From positions 186,001 to 250,000 of the forward strand of contig CAKULK010000002.1 of the NCBI GenBank assembly GCA_934667275.1: DNA of 64,000 nt, read 5' to 3'. Positions 18,401 to 25,615 of the stretch are shown in pieces (position 1 is the stretch's first letter; every line of letters begins with the position of its first letter). Made by a program: the position numbers and the translations under genes. A model generated the notes under the pieces. That model had not been told where the DNA came from, ran no database searches, and worked only from the letters and a program-made list of their open reading frames with translations. The stretch comes from an uncultured Bacteroidales bacterium. Lineage in GTDB: Bacteria; Bacteroidota; Bacteroidia; Bacteroidales; Paludibacteraceae.

Positions 18401-18540
18401 GATACATATCCCCATTCCTTATCAGTAGGGGCTGACTTTACAACGATGGTTCCTTTTGCATAACCAGCAAAAGCCGATGTACTAAATCCTAATAGTACAC
18501 ATAACAAGGCAGCAAAGCATATCTTTCTTTTCATATTCAT
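12487..18540 (-). CDS. Giant (2017-residue) T9SS cargo protein
   Basis: Signal peptide in the first 26 residues (MKRKICFAALLCVLLGFSTS follows a first MN; ATG at 18540 or 18534). The N-terminal third holds Ig-like/choice-of-anchor strands: FTLSPSPLSFGETSIVGSKT and LLTLSNTSANVGVYDE resemble ASPM/Hydin-type modules. A middle part has jelly-roll-like segments (HVVLSINIYEDN), and the last 45 residues (RVRVYSSDGALVFDGHI to GIYMVRGEKEVLKVLVR) form a type A sorting domain. It should be exported across the outer membrane and anchored at the surface. I see no catalytic motif. Its start overlaps the upstream gene stop (TGATG), so translation is coupled; it is the last gene of a three-gene operon. Confidence 0.85.
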   Translation of the reverse strand: MNMKRKICFAALLCVLLGFSTSAFAGYAKGTIVVKSAPTDKEWGYVSVDKDKYIDATSREQSAESTSSWKAGGSTDISFYVSALALTGYYCAGWGTSSANTDVTTASIHKITKNCSVPLAWATNTTDFGTYYAIFKPVEITSPANGSTIQGATLAEPFGKAENAQITLSAKATCAEDFTVRITGNDYIQYNSHSFDNGNIVINYTYSAHNVDGTDEATVSVVSAGGENVYSFTLVCSTKLTPEFTLSPSPLSFGETSIVGSKTETIAPATSNTTAKNAVWTMWITGAQKDYFSVSGTGADGYAHPANGQASVIFSPSAEGSYSAQLKAFCVYTDGEGKSLQSATTIVELSGQGVAPKEALLTLSNTSANVGVYDETACLYTYLDQYGTIAHTADFIIGWANVDNLQYDFGSTNTAGVFTYTAENEENGKVRLTITAKSLQALAEATTYTATLTISAQSTIATDNSKTLTQTLKVSVTIHPKKKNTLAWGLPLYPKNTFYVLYTDDKDVPALSNINNTDTPITISCTTNGYNKYFSIDNTHYTLSPVAEYNANMSIKAVQPESDEYEEATLTGNLRVRKHDFAWVYTGGSGLYLYKNTYYPHFISSAAEQAGEATLKVSYYDDGVRTTAPVVKDGSFRQMLKQNADGTWAIQTGDTVTPRYYVNAQGNRVGQHLRLYIEQPATENYYASNQSPTFYIVKDPIHVPVSPNYSVNTTTGVKSGLWGNNHYQQNGSTFLVDKYNAEWIGYDWDWNTNTWTGKNTGRTDWTTVAKQGSTNAFVLQNNGYVVFHFRGVPQYTGFNMWFQTATLDGMVSIEESADGTTWTTIALPASAKSDYLATAGWKNGWMKGSSRYIRFSYKGNNHVVLSINIYEDNFVRTDFAPLSTVKMLDDTLTYHELNNADNGGWGTFDFTINAANWGKTGVEIECSNPHFSVVLDKPFDVAKGLDNYEEHTAHVKYDGAALYDETIVRIKLHNFYGSTATDSLRSYSFKVRAIGTGATMPQTITNATKSTKYITGTIGPNRNTAGSYDYMTNYAYSVGNIDPRIGLQEYDFVNCFGTDGLPLFDELYIFGVTTNDDDTYEKYNAYYPNEDNEWVLISNYYPKVTAVSNGNANSNAVTPCYVYKKDGNQYTLSETIDNIAGENKQIGVDVAANGQKIYFAGWCPMGSCGYTASDNGFFHIKGGSNAKVDIYLDNCTILGRSKMTGGKKTADYYYEPSFSTTMYCSGGSGAVFALETTSTNSNQPFQPTIHISGRCGLRSTGGNTVHIKVSILGINYENTASQHSAPIQMQISKNNQYEVLTIDDKWPTTYASTSTERTNGILALRKPIENAPSIDLGNGNSKLYIQGGQISLANSIPAGGDYQSSLAITYRLYQVSKLGITATLYGVGNDQSEGEVYFEDGTISCLPVNEKYAAYYHDLNCIKCPEKTYIKGGSYNCNVYACSDVTTTGESATDGVSSLCPLRLPITGTIKNDIATFVFPTETQKVNGQTLSEYYAEHGTYNRESVAAKNDSVCLMLPCDFFGLTPGTSTTTHAWAMCVPKFEVGSTINTNLGGSVMVKSDVANTTQHLLWAKIDNNIVNALGNYKSPELDMTMKISEGNYSEIDNETEYTIETELHSMFPVVADEWVSICPPFDVKKVYVLQAYPEELLQSESRGNVLDIQAKANLDLAYFLAYPVLGQDPPSTQAFSGLYQRWLSYEYGLDTTNNVYPKTANQKTVNGVKIDYYPPYYSSAKGYTKDYRGMQRITNFRGNNYDANFYLYHSKNKTWTYDGKKFTTDWELVVPQADSILLHAGEIYAMQFPYCPGCDDPENRDYWDYWTGKLIIMEGDGPQTIKGSNAQVEQFTTYDVENSAALRGNATFAKMQVPNYTGATEYLSNAFFHTSGTSRFTPSADQETGNIEPTNVFLLANPDTRTFSSASKRIVTSISVETGDVSYEDVTEDSSGVPTIGGDHTLFVTRTDNGICIAVRTPQRVRVYSSDGALVFDGHIDTTMDMAIVSAGIYMVRGEKEVLKVLVR

Positions 18541-20402
18541 CAGTATTTAATTTGAATCACATTATTTTCTCCTTGAAGGCTATATACGCCGTTAGGCAGA
18601 TTGTTCAAGAGATATCCATTCTCCGGTGTCTGATACCACGTTTGCACCAACGCCCCTAAACTGTTGTACAAATGTAGTTCTTGAGGTTTTGACACTCGTA
18701 TCTCTATTCCCTCTGCTGTACATACGCCCCACAAGTCTATATAAGTTCTGGCAGCATCGGTATCCGTCGGAGGATTAGAATCCTGTTTCTGCGAAAGGTA
18801 TAGCGTACCATTCCCTTTAGGCGTGAATTGTAAATACAAATTGCCATTGGCTCCTACTCGCTCTGCAAAAGAACGCAATGTATCTGCGGTTATAATGCAG
18901 GTAGGTTCTATTGTCGGATCTATAGCCCGATAAAATAACACATGTTTGTTGGTGGAAGTTGTTGCAAACTCACATGTATCACCCAGATACACATAAAGTT
19001 TTGCCACACCTGACCAGCGGAGTGACACATCGTTTTGCTTCCAGAGGTCATAATCCACGGCATATAATCGCACGGCTTGCGAAGAACGCAATGCTTCTTG
19101 GTCATTCGGATAGAGGAAGCGGACAGACTTGTCTGTACACTCATCGGTTTTCCACAGACGAGGGGTTATTTCTGTCGGATAGGGGGTGTCAAAGCGCACA
19201 AATACAAAATCTGTACTTCCAGTGTTCGCATATTCCGCCAATTTTTGTTTGGTCAAATTCAGCACCACTCGCCCATCTTCAGTATGAAAGACCTGACTGC
19301 CAAGATAGTTTCGATTGGCGATAGAGGCATAGAAATCCCATGTCTTGCCAAAATACGCAGTGATAGAATCCTCTGTATCAGCAATCAACTGCATTGAGTT
19401 TCGCGCCCACTTTTTACGGAAATAATAGACTTGTGCAGTATCATGTGCCGCAACTTTGGCAGTTTTATCCGGTACCAACTCTATAGCGTGCGCCATCGGT
19501 CCCTGAATGGGCTTGGGTTCTATGATAAATTGCGCCTTGTCTGATGATACCACACGTGCATAAAACACCCCACTGCCATCTCCCCAATCACGCACCATTT
19601 GGGTGAGTTCCGCAGAGGAATAATCAATAAAACACCGCGTATCACCGGCAGGATAGAGCGTATCTATTTCCAATACATTACCATCCGTATTTGTCAGTTT
19701 GAATCCACACGTAGAGCCTATCCAAAGTTGTGCTTTTTCAGTTCCTGTCCAACGAAAACGGACAGAATCGCTACGCCACTCTGTGATGGGTAAGACATAT
19801 ACAGAATCTATCGTGGAAGGCGAGACGGTTAGTGTATCAGGGTACTTAACCCAATACGCATTATCAGCACAGACACGAAAGGCAGTATCCGGTGCCAAAG
19901 ATACGGTGGCAGGAAACGAGATGTCCAAACGGACAAGTGCTTCCACATCATACGTGATGCCATACTGCATCATCAGCGTACGATAGGTTTCCGAGATTCC
20001 TAACACAAAAGCCATTCCATCCTCATCTTCTTTAAAATCCAAAACAATCGGTACTTTTACGCCCCAACTGGACACAGAAGTTATCATCTCTTGTATATTG
20101 GGATCATCATACACGCCACTGGTGCAAGAAAAATCGATAGATACCTTCGGCTCAACAAATGTGTCTGCATAATCACCAAACCGCTCCCAATCAGGTTCCA
20201 CTCTCACATTGATGGGCAAATCATACGTAGAAGCCTTGAACCAATATGTACCCGGAGCAGGAATATACATTGAAAAATCTTTGGTTACCACAATCGGATC
20301 TTCACAGATTGTTCCCTGCTTGTTTTCCGCCTGTAGCGCAAAAACACTTGCTCCTACAGCAAGTATCACGCAACTGATTTTAAGAAGTATGGACTTCGTC
20401 AT
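18540..20402 (-). CDS. 620-residue T9SS cargo protein, partner of the giant cargo
   Basis: Signal peptide MTKSILLKISCVILAVGASV. The body is beta-rich with repeated units of similar layout: FRVCADNAYWVKYPDTLTVS, VRFRWTGTEKAQLWIGSTCG and, 200 residues later, VSLRWSGVAKLYVYLGDTCE, which suggests an internal duplication. The C-terminal 60 residues (ELHLYNSLGALVQTWYQTPE, LPNGVYSLQGENNVIQIKY) are a type A sorting domain. The start ATG (20402) overlaps the previous stop by four bases and its own stop overlaps the giant gene's start, so all three are translationally coupled. Function unknown. Confidence 0.82.
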   Translation of the reverse strand: MTKSILLKISCVILAVGASVFALQAENKQGTICEDPIVVTKDFSMYIPAPGTYWFKASTYDLPINVRVEPDWERFGDYADTFVEPKVSIDFSCTSGVYDDPNIQEMITSVSSWGVKVPIVLDFKEDEDGMAFVLGISETYRTLMMQYGITYDVEALVRLDISFPATVSLAPDTAFRVCADNAYWVKYPDTLTVSPSTIDSVYVLPITEWRSDSVRFRWTGTEKAQLWIGSTCGFKLTNTDGNVLEIDTLYPAGDTRCFIDYSSAELTQMVRDWGDGSGVFYARVVSSDKAQFIIEPKPIQGPMAHAIELVPDKTAKVAAHDTAQVYYFRKKWARNSMQLIADTEDSITAYFGKTWDFYASIANRNYLGSQVFHTEDGRVVLNLTKQKLAEYANTGSTDFVFVRFDTPYPTEITPRLWKTDECTDKSVRFLYPNDQEALRSSQAVRLYAVDYDLWKQNDVSLRWSGVAKLYVYLGDTCEFATTSTNKHVLFYRAIDPTIEPTCIITADTLRSFAERVGANGNLYLQFTPKGNGTLYLSQKQDSNPPTDTDAARTYIDLWGVCTAEGIEIRVSKPQELHLYNSLGALVQTWYQTPENGYLLNNLPNGVYSLQGENNVIQIKY

Positions 20403-21361
20403 ATACGTTCTCTTTTTTGTTGCCTACAGCTGATAGCAACGATGTAAGCAACACACAGAAATAACAAACAAGAAACACCATCACCGACAGGCAGTTTCCA
20501 TTTGAACGTTTCATCACCCTGCTTTGAGAGGAACCAATTATAGAACTCCTCGTAAGTGTAGGTTAGTGCAAAGTCTTCGTTGTTAGCACATAACGCCTCC
20601 CATAAGGCACGTATTTGCGCCTCCGTCAGATTATTTGCTCCTGCACCAAAATCCCAAGCGTTTGACTGCAACCATTTATAATACGTATCCTCTATCGATA
20701 CACTATTGCTTCTGCGATTAGCAGCATATGAGACTAACCACGAGGAACCGATAGCCGTCTGATGCTCCGATGCTGCTACAAATGGCGTGTTAAAGGTCTT
20801 GCCCCAAGTGCTGAAATCATTGTTGATTGCAGAAGGAGCGGCAGGTGCTGCGGCATAGACGGCGGGCGAGAAAGTGCTGTTCACATAGGTGCTTGCGGAG
20901 AACGTGGATGCCGCATAACCTCCGCTTCTCCCCGTGCGATAACTCCCGCCGACGGAACCTTCGCCCATGGCATACGATGCACTCTGCGATGAGGTGTGCA
21001 TCGTCCCCGCAGAAGAGGCACTGCCACCGCCGCCGAAAGCATTAGTCGCACCTTGCGAGGTGAGTGCCAGCCCCTGCGCAGCATACGAGCCGCCCGACAA
21101 GGCTGGTGTTGCCATCGCGCCGTAAGACGGCACGGCGGTGTGGTGGAACAGCGTGCGGGACGTGGCGGACACAGGCAACGCCACACCCGAAACAGGGTGC
21201 GACACCGCAGACGTGCTGCCCGGGGTGTTGTAGGCACCGTCCAAAAGCCCCATCGTGTTGTAACCCAAATCGTCCGAAGACGAGAATGTGCCCAAGCCGG
21301 CAATAACGCCGCCAAGGGCTACGAACAGTATGACCATCAACAGTATATTTCTCGTTTTCAT
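20399..21361 (-). CDS. Low-complexity bitopic membrane protein with PVGDG-TM-basic C-terminus
   Basis: 320 residues from the ATG at 21361. It starts with a signal-anchor (MKTRNILLMVILFVALGGVI). Residues about 30-190 are low complexity, rich in Ser, Ala, Gly, Thr and Tyr. A more ordered segment follows (SVSIEDTYYKWLQSNAWDFG, LTEAQIRALWEAL, YTYEEFYNWFLSK). The end has a short motif LPVGDG, one hydrophobic helix (VSCLLFLCVAYIVAIS) and a basic tail RQQKRERI, an order that resembles sortase/exosortase-type sorting tails. I do not recognise a family. It is the first gene of the operon with two T9SS cargo genes. Confidence 0.75.
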   Translation of the reverse strand: MKTRNILLMVILFVALGGVIAGLGTFSSSDDLGYNTMGLLDGAYNTPGSTSAVSHPVSGVALPVSATSRTLFHHTAVPSYGAMATPALSGGSYAAQGLALTSQGATNAFGGGGSASSAGTMHTSSQSASYAMGEGSVGGSYRTGRSGGYAASTFSASTYVNSTFSPAVYAAAPAAPSAINNDFSTWGKTFNTPFVAASEHQTAIGSSWLVSYAANRRSNSVSIEDTYYKWLQSNAWDFGAGANNLTEAQIRALWEALCANNEDFALTYTYEEFYNWFLSKQGDETFKWKLPVGDGVSCLLFLCVAYIVAISCRQQKRERI

Positions 21362-21501
21362 CTTTTTCTCATAATTCACAATCAGCGTACGTACTTATGT
21401 CTTCACGGGCGCGGCACAGGGCGGCGGGTTGCGGCATTCTGAGGCTCTGGTAAAACCTGTAGCAAAACAACCACGCGCGCCCACTTATCCTGCCCGCCTG
21501 T

Positions 21502-21532
21502 GCATCAAAAAAAGGAACCCTTTTTTGATACC
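21502..21532. repeat. Hairpin ATCAAAAAA...TTTTTTGAT, copy 1
   Basis: GCATCAAAAAAAGGAACC followed by CTTTTTTGATACC is an imperfect inverted repeat that could act as a terminator in both directions. Its right half is the reverse complement of the left half of the hairpin at 21732-21763. It lies in the 5' leader of the cargo operon. Confidence 0.8.
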
Positions 21533-21560
21533 ATATTTTGTCTAACTTTCAAAAGTGCTG

Positions 21561-21592
21561 CAAAGGTACATCAATTTTGGAAGATATGCAAA
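21561..21592 (-). promoter_or_regulatory. Promoter of the three-gene cargo operon
   Basis: On the minus strand TTTG (21592-21589), 20 bp, TACCTTTG (21568-21561). It predicts a leader of about 190 nt before the ATG at 21361, containing the hairpin at 21502-21532. Confidence 0.7.
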
Positions 21593-21731
21593 TAATTTTG
21601 TGATTTCTGTTATAATTTACTGTGCATTTTGCGCCAATTTTGAGGCTGTAAGCCGTTATACACCATTAAAATTGATTGGAGTGCCTTGCCGCATATCGGC
21701 GAAAAAGGAGCCTGTTTTTGTACCTGATTTT

Positions 21732-21763
21732 GGTATCAAAAAAGGGTTCTCTTTTTTGATACC
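21732..21763. repeat. Hairpin GGTATCAAAAAAG...CTTTTTTGATACC, copy 2
   Basis: A 32-bp inverted repeat with 13-bp arms and a 6-base loop (GGTTCT). It is related to the hairpin at 21502-21532; both are flanked by T- and A-runs. Confidence 0.85.
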
Positions 21764-21971
21764 ATTTCCTTAATTCCCCTCATATATCACCACCTTATTT
21801 TATTATAATTATAGTACGAATTGTAATTATTAGGATAGTTGTGCGTTGAGATTATGTGTTGGTTTTGGGTGTTGGAATTAATGTTAGTTGTTGTTTGTTT
21901 GGGGTGATTTTTTGAATAATTATATGTTTTTTGGGCGGGCATTTCCTGCAAATCGTACATCGTATTCCTGC

Positions 21972-22007
21972 AAATCGTACATCGTAAATTCGTAAATCGT
22001 AAATAAT
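21972..22007. repeat. Dispersed 36-bp AT-rich repeat, copy 2
   Basis: Differs from 11238-11273 at one base. It is preceded at 21944-21965 by a partial third copy (TCCTGCAAATCGTACATCGT). Confidence 0.85.
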
Positions 22008-22135
22008 CATGGCAATACACCACAGGTGTCCGTTTATACAGAAATAGATGTTTGTTTGTACAGAAATTTGGGGCATTTTTGCCCCTGCTGATTACCAGTA
22101 TCTTACAAAGAAAATACAAAAATAATGCGAAAATA

Positions 22136-22167
22136 TTTGGATTTCGGACGATTTTGTATTATCTTTG
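22136..22167 (+). promoter_or_regulatory. Upstream promoter before the ribosomal cluster
   Basis: TTTG (22136-22139), 20 bp, TATCTTTG (22160-22167). It lies 270 nt before rpsL, ahead of the 11-bp array. It may be a second promoter for the cluster or serve a small RNA. Confidence 0.5.
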
Positions 22168-22191
22168 TACCCGAATTCAATAAGGTGGAGA

Positions 22192-22235
22192 CACGCGATA
22201 GACTCGCTATAGCCCCACGACAGACCCGCGATAAT
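22192..22235. repeat. 11-bp tandem repeat, family B, four units
   Basis: CACGCGATAGA, CTCGCTATAGC, CCCACGACAGA, CCCGCGATAAT in direct succession. A related array is found at 32738-32792 inside the ribosomal cluster. Confidence 0.75.
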
Positions 22236-22300
22236 TTCTTGGCAAAAAAACCGTAATTTGCAGAAAAAGAGCGGGAAAAGTACGATTTTTTGCGGAAATA

Positions 22301-22332
22301 TTTGCGTATGTCGCAGAAAAGCAGTACCTTTG
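22301..22332 (+). promoter_or_regulatory. Main promoter of the rpsL-rplQ cluster
   Basis: TTTG (22301-22304), 20 bp, TACCTTTG (22325-22332). It leaves a leader of about 98 nt before rpsL. Confidence 0.7.
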
Positions 22333-22436
22333 TGCGCTTTTTCGCGATTGGCGTATCTTGTGCGTGTAGCGCACGTGTGTATGTGCATGAGGGAGAAACG
22401 TAAAGTAATAACAATAAACAAATTAAACAAGTTACA

Positions 22437-22817
22437 ATGCCTACAATTCAACAATTAGTTAGAAAAGGAAGAGCAGAACTTATCGACAAGAGCAAAAGTC
22501 CCGCATTGGACAGTTGCCCGCAACGTCGTGGCGTATGTGTGCGCGTTTACACAACAACCCCTAAGAAGCCTAACTCCGCTATGCGTAAGGTGGCTCGTGT
22601 TCGTCTGACGAACCAAAAGGAGGTGAACGCGTATATTCCTGGCGAGGGTCATAACTTGCAGGAGCACAGCATCGTAATGGTGCGTGGTGGTCGTGTGAAA
22701 GACCTTCCGGGTGTACGTTACCACATTGTGCGCGGCACGCTGGATACTGCCGGCGTGGCTAACCGCTTGCAACGTCGAAGCAAGTATGGCGCAAAACGCC
22801 CGAAAGCAAAGAAGTAA
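22437..22817 (+). CDS. rpsL: Ribosomal protein uS12
   Basis: 126 residues, 30S subunit decoding centre. The loop TTTPKKPNSAMRKVARVRL and the later RGGRVKDLPGVRYHIVRG are intact. The two lysines whose substitution gives streptomycin resistance (K43, K88) are both wild type, and D89, the RimO methylthiolation site, is present. It is the first gene of the cluster. Confidence 0.98.
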   Translation: MPTIQQLVRKGRAELIDKSKSPALDSCPQRRGVCVRVYTTTPKKPNSAMRKVARVRLTNQKEVNAYIPGEGHNLQEHSIVMVRGGRVKDLPGVRYHIVRGTLDTAGVANRLQRRSKYGAKRPKAKK

Positions 22818-22976
22818 CAAGTTCTGAAAACTGCAAAAACTAACTAAAAGTTCCATACGTTGGGACAGATTAAAAATGGGTTGATCGGTTGAGTAAGGTC
22901 TTGAGAGTTGATAAGTAATGGTTAATGATTGAGGTCTGAAGCGATTACAGCCAAACAAACAAAAAACTAAACAACA

Positions 22977-23453
22977 ATGAGAAAAGCAAAACCAAAGAAA
23001 CGTGTGATTCTGCCGGATCCTGTTTATGGTGAGGTGATGGTGGCAAAGTTTGTGAACCACCTCATGCTCGATGGTAAGAAGAATACCGCTTACGGCGTGT
23101 TCTATACCGCTCTGGAGACTGTTGGCAACAAGATGCAGAATGAAGAGAAGTCTGCGTTGGAAATCTGGAAACAGGCTTTGGACAACATCACTCCGTTGGT
23201 TGAGGTGAAGTCGAAGCGCATCGGTGGCGCCACGTTCCAAGTGCCTACCGAAATTCGTGCTGACCGCAAAGAGTCGATTTCTATGAAGAATATGATCGCG
23301 TTCGCGCGCAAGCGTGGCGGTCATTCGATGTCGGAGAAACTGGCTGCTGAAATTATGGATGCCTACAACAACCAGGGTGGTGCCTTCAAACGTAAGGAGG
23401 ATATGCACCGTATGGCAGAGGCTAACCGTGCTTTTGCGCACTTCCGTTTCTAA
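22977..23453 (+). CDS. rpsG: Ribosomal protein uS7
   Basis: 158 residues, nucleates assembly of the 30S head. Recognised from MRKAKPKKRVILPDPVYGEV, LMLDGKKNTAYGVFYTALE and the C-terminal ANRAFAHFRF. The 159-nt gap after rpsL contains no gene and no clear promoter. Confidence 0.98.
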   Translation: MRKAKPKKRVILPDPVYGEVMVAKFVNHLMLDGKKNTAYGVFYTALETVGNKMQNEEKSALEIWKQALDNITPLVEVKSKRIGGATFQVPTEIRADRKESISMKNMIAFARKRGGHSMSEKLAAEIMDAYNNQGGAFKRKEDMHRMAEANRAFAHFRF

Positions 23454-23500
23454 TGTCGCATAGATTAGGTACAAAAAACGACATATTTGACTATTAGAAA

Positions 23501-25615
23501 ATGGCAAAGCACGACTTAAAACTGAACAGAAACATCGGTATCATGGCGCACATCGATGCCGGTAAGACAACCACCTCGGAGCGTATCTTGTTCTACACCG
23601 GACTGACTCACAAGATTGGTGAGGTGCACGACGGTGCGGCAACGATGGACTGGATGGAGCAGGAGCAGGAGCGTGGTATCACCATCACCTCTGCTGCTAC
23701 TACCACTTATTGGCCGTATAAGGGTGATAAGTATAAAATCAACCTGATTGACACTCCGGGGCACGTGGACTTTACCGTTGAGGTGGAGCGTTCGTTGCGT
23801 ATTCTGGACGGTGCTGTGATGGCATTGTGCGCCGTAGGTGGCGTGCAGCCGCAGTCGGAAACCGTATGGCGTCAGGCTGACAAGTATCACGTACCACGTT
23901 TGTGCTATGTGAACAAGATGGACCGTTCGGGGGCCAACTTCTTTGATGTGGTCCGCCAGATTAAAGAGGTGTTGGGGGCTACTCCTTGTCCTATTCAGAT
24001 TCCTATCGGATGCGAAGAGACGTTCAAGGGCGTGGTTGACCTTGTCAAGATGAAGGCTATCGTATGGCACGACGAGACGATGGGTGCAGAGTATGTGGAG
24101 GAGGAGATTCCTGCCAACTTGCTCGACGAGGCTCAGGAGTGGCGTGACAAGATGCTCGACACCTGCGCTGAGTTCGACGATGCGTTGATGGAGAAGTATT
24201 TTGCAGACCCCGCTACCATTACCGAGGATGAGATTCGTGCTGCTATCCGCAAAGGTACGATTGCAATGCACATCTTCCCTGTCATCTGCGGTTCGTCCTT
24301 TAAGAATAAAGGTGTGCAGACGATGCTGGACGCAGTCTGCGCTTACCTGCCAAGCCCGTTGGATACTCCTGAGGTGGATGGCGTTGATCCCCGCACGGAT
24401 GAGCCTATCAGCCGCAAACCGAGTGATGATGAGCCTCTTTGCGCATTGGCATTCAAGATTGCTACCGACCCGTATGTGGGACGTCTCTGCTATTTCCGCG
24501 TGTATAGCGGCAAGTTGGAGGCGGGCTCGTATGTGTACAACCCGCGTTCCGGCAAGAAAGAGCGTATCTCGCGTATCTTCCAGATGCACTCCAACCATCA
24601 GAATCCGGTTGACTTTATCGCTGCCGGTGACATTGGAGCGGGCGTAGGATTCAAGGATATCCGCACGGGCGATACGCTCTGCGCCGAGGATAATCCTATC
24701 GTATTGGAGTCTATCGACTTCCCTGCACCTGTGATTGGTGTATCGGTAGAGCCGAAGAGTCAGGCTGACCTCGACAAACTGGGCGTAGGTCTGCAGAAGT
24801 TGGCTGAGGAAGACCCGACATTCACCGTTAAGACCGACGAGCAGACGGGGCAAACCGTTATCTCGGGTATGGGTGAGTTGCACTTGGAGATTATTATCGA
24901 CCGTCTGAAACGTGAGTTCAAGGTTGAGTGCAATCAGGGTCGCCCGCAAGTGGCATACCGCGAGGCAATCTCGCAGCCCGTTGAGTTGCGTGAGGTGTAC
25001 AAGAAACAGTCCGGTGGCCGCGGTAAATTCGCAGACATCATCGTCCGCGTTGAGCCTGCTGACGAGGATTTCGAAGGCACGCTGCAGTTTGTGGATGTCG
25101 TCAAGGGCGGTAATGTGCCCAAGGAGTACATCCCTGCAGTGGAGAAGGGCTTCCAGTCGGCTATGAAGACCGGTGTGCTGGCAGGTTATCCGCTCGACAA
25201 ACTGAAAGTCACTCTCTTGGATGGTAGTTTCCACCCTGTTGACTCCGACCAGTTGTCATTCGAAATCTGCGCACAGATTGCATTCAAGAACGCTTGTGTA
25301 AAGGCTAAGCCCGTACTCATGGAACCTATCATGAAAGTGGAGGTCGTTACCCCCGAAGAGAGTATGGGTGATGTCATCGGCGACTTGAACAAACGTCGTG
25401 GTCAGGTAGAGGGTATGGACACCGCACGTACCGGCGCGCGTATCGTGAAGGCCAAGGTGCCGATGAGCGAGATGTTCGGCTATGTGACAGCACTGCGTAC
25501 TATCACTTCGGGTCGTGCTACTTCGAGCATGGAGTTCTCGCATTACGCTCCTGTATCCGGCAGCATTGCCAAGGCGGTGCTGACCGAATGTGGCGGACGT
25601 GCAGACTTGGTATAA
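23501..25615 (+). CDS. fusA: Elongation factor G
   Basis: 704 residues. The GTPase that drives translocation. G-motifs in order: AHIDAGKTTTSER (P-loop, about residue 16), the switch-I region ERGITITSAATT, DTPGHVDF, and NKMDRSG. Domain II (RLCYFRVYSGKLEAGSYVYN), the III-V domains (GMGELHLEIIIDRLKREF) and SMGDVIGDLNKRRG follow. Full length, in the standard position between rpsG and rpsJ. Confidence 0.98.
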   Translation: MAKHDLKLNRNIGIMAHIDAGKTTTSERILFYTGLTHKIGEVHDGAATMDWMEQEQERGITITSAATTTYWPYKGDKYKINLIDTPGHVDFTVEVERSLRILDGAVMALCAVGGVQPQSETVWRQADKYHVPRLCYVNKMDRSGANFFDVVRQIKEVLGATPCPIQIPIGCEETFKGVVDLVKMKAIVWHDETMGAEYVEEEIPANLLDEAQEWRDKMLDTCAEFDDALMEKYFADPATITEDEIRAAIRKGTIAMHIFPVICGSSFKNKGVQTMLDAVCAYLPSPLDTPEVDGVDPRTDEPISRKPSDDEPLCALAFKIATDPYVGRLCYFRVYSGKLEAGSYVYNPRSGKKERISRIFQMHSNHQNPVDFIAAGDIGAGVGFKDIRTGDTLCAEDNPIVLESIDFPAPVIGVSVEPKSQADLDKLGVGLQKLAEEDPTFTVKTDEQTGQTVISGMGELHLEIIIDRLKREFKVECNQGRPQVAYREAISQPVELREVYKKQSGGRGKFADIIVRVEPADEDFEGTLQFVDVVKGGNVPKEYIPAVEKGFQSAMKTGVLAGYPLDKLKVTLLDGSFHPVDSDQLSFEICAQIAFKNACVKAKPVLMEPIMKVEVVTPEESMGDVIGDLNKRRGQVEGMDTARTGARIVKAKVPMSEMFGYVTALRTITSGRATSSMEFSHYAPVSGSIAKAVLTECGGRADLV

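Larger units (their letters stand above)
21362..22436. other. 1.07-kb intergenic region without a gene
   Basis: It separates the divergent cargo operon (minus) and ribosomal cluster (plus). It holds the cargo-operon promoter, two long inverted repeats, a copy of the 36-bp dispersed repeat, an 11-bp tandem array and two plus-strand promoters. Open frames here (such as 21787-22119 and 22092-22454, minus) read through repeats and poly-T tracts and are not credible genes. Confidence 0.8.

Noticed and set aside
20399..20402. Possible frameshift between cargo genes
   Set aside because: The ATGA and TGATG overlaps are ordinary translational coupling; each gene has its own signal peptide and each of the two cargo genes has its own sorting domain.
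22192..22235. Could the 11-bp arrays be a CRISPR remnant?
   Set aside because: Units are 11 bp, directly adjacent with no spacers, and no cas gene is present.
21787..22454. Minus-strand frames of 110 and 120 codons in the gene-free gap
   Set aside because: They read through AT-rich repeats (N/Y/T-rich translation) and through promoter elements; no homology signal.
23516..25234. 572-codon open frame on the minus strand
   Set aside because: Lies opposite fusA and its translation shows no domain; a by-product of codon bias.
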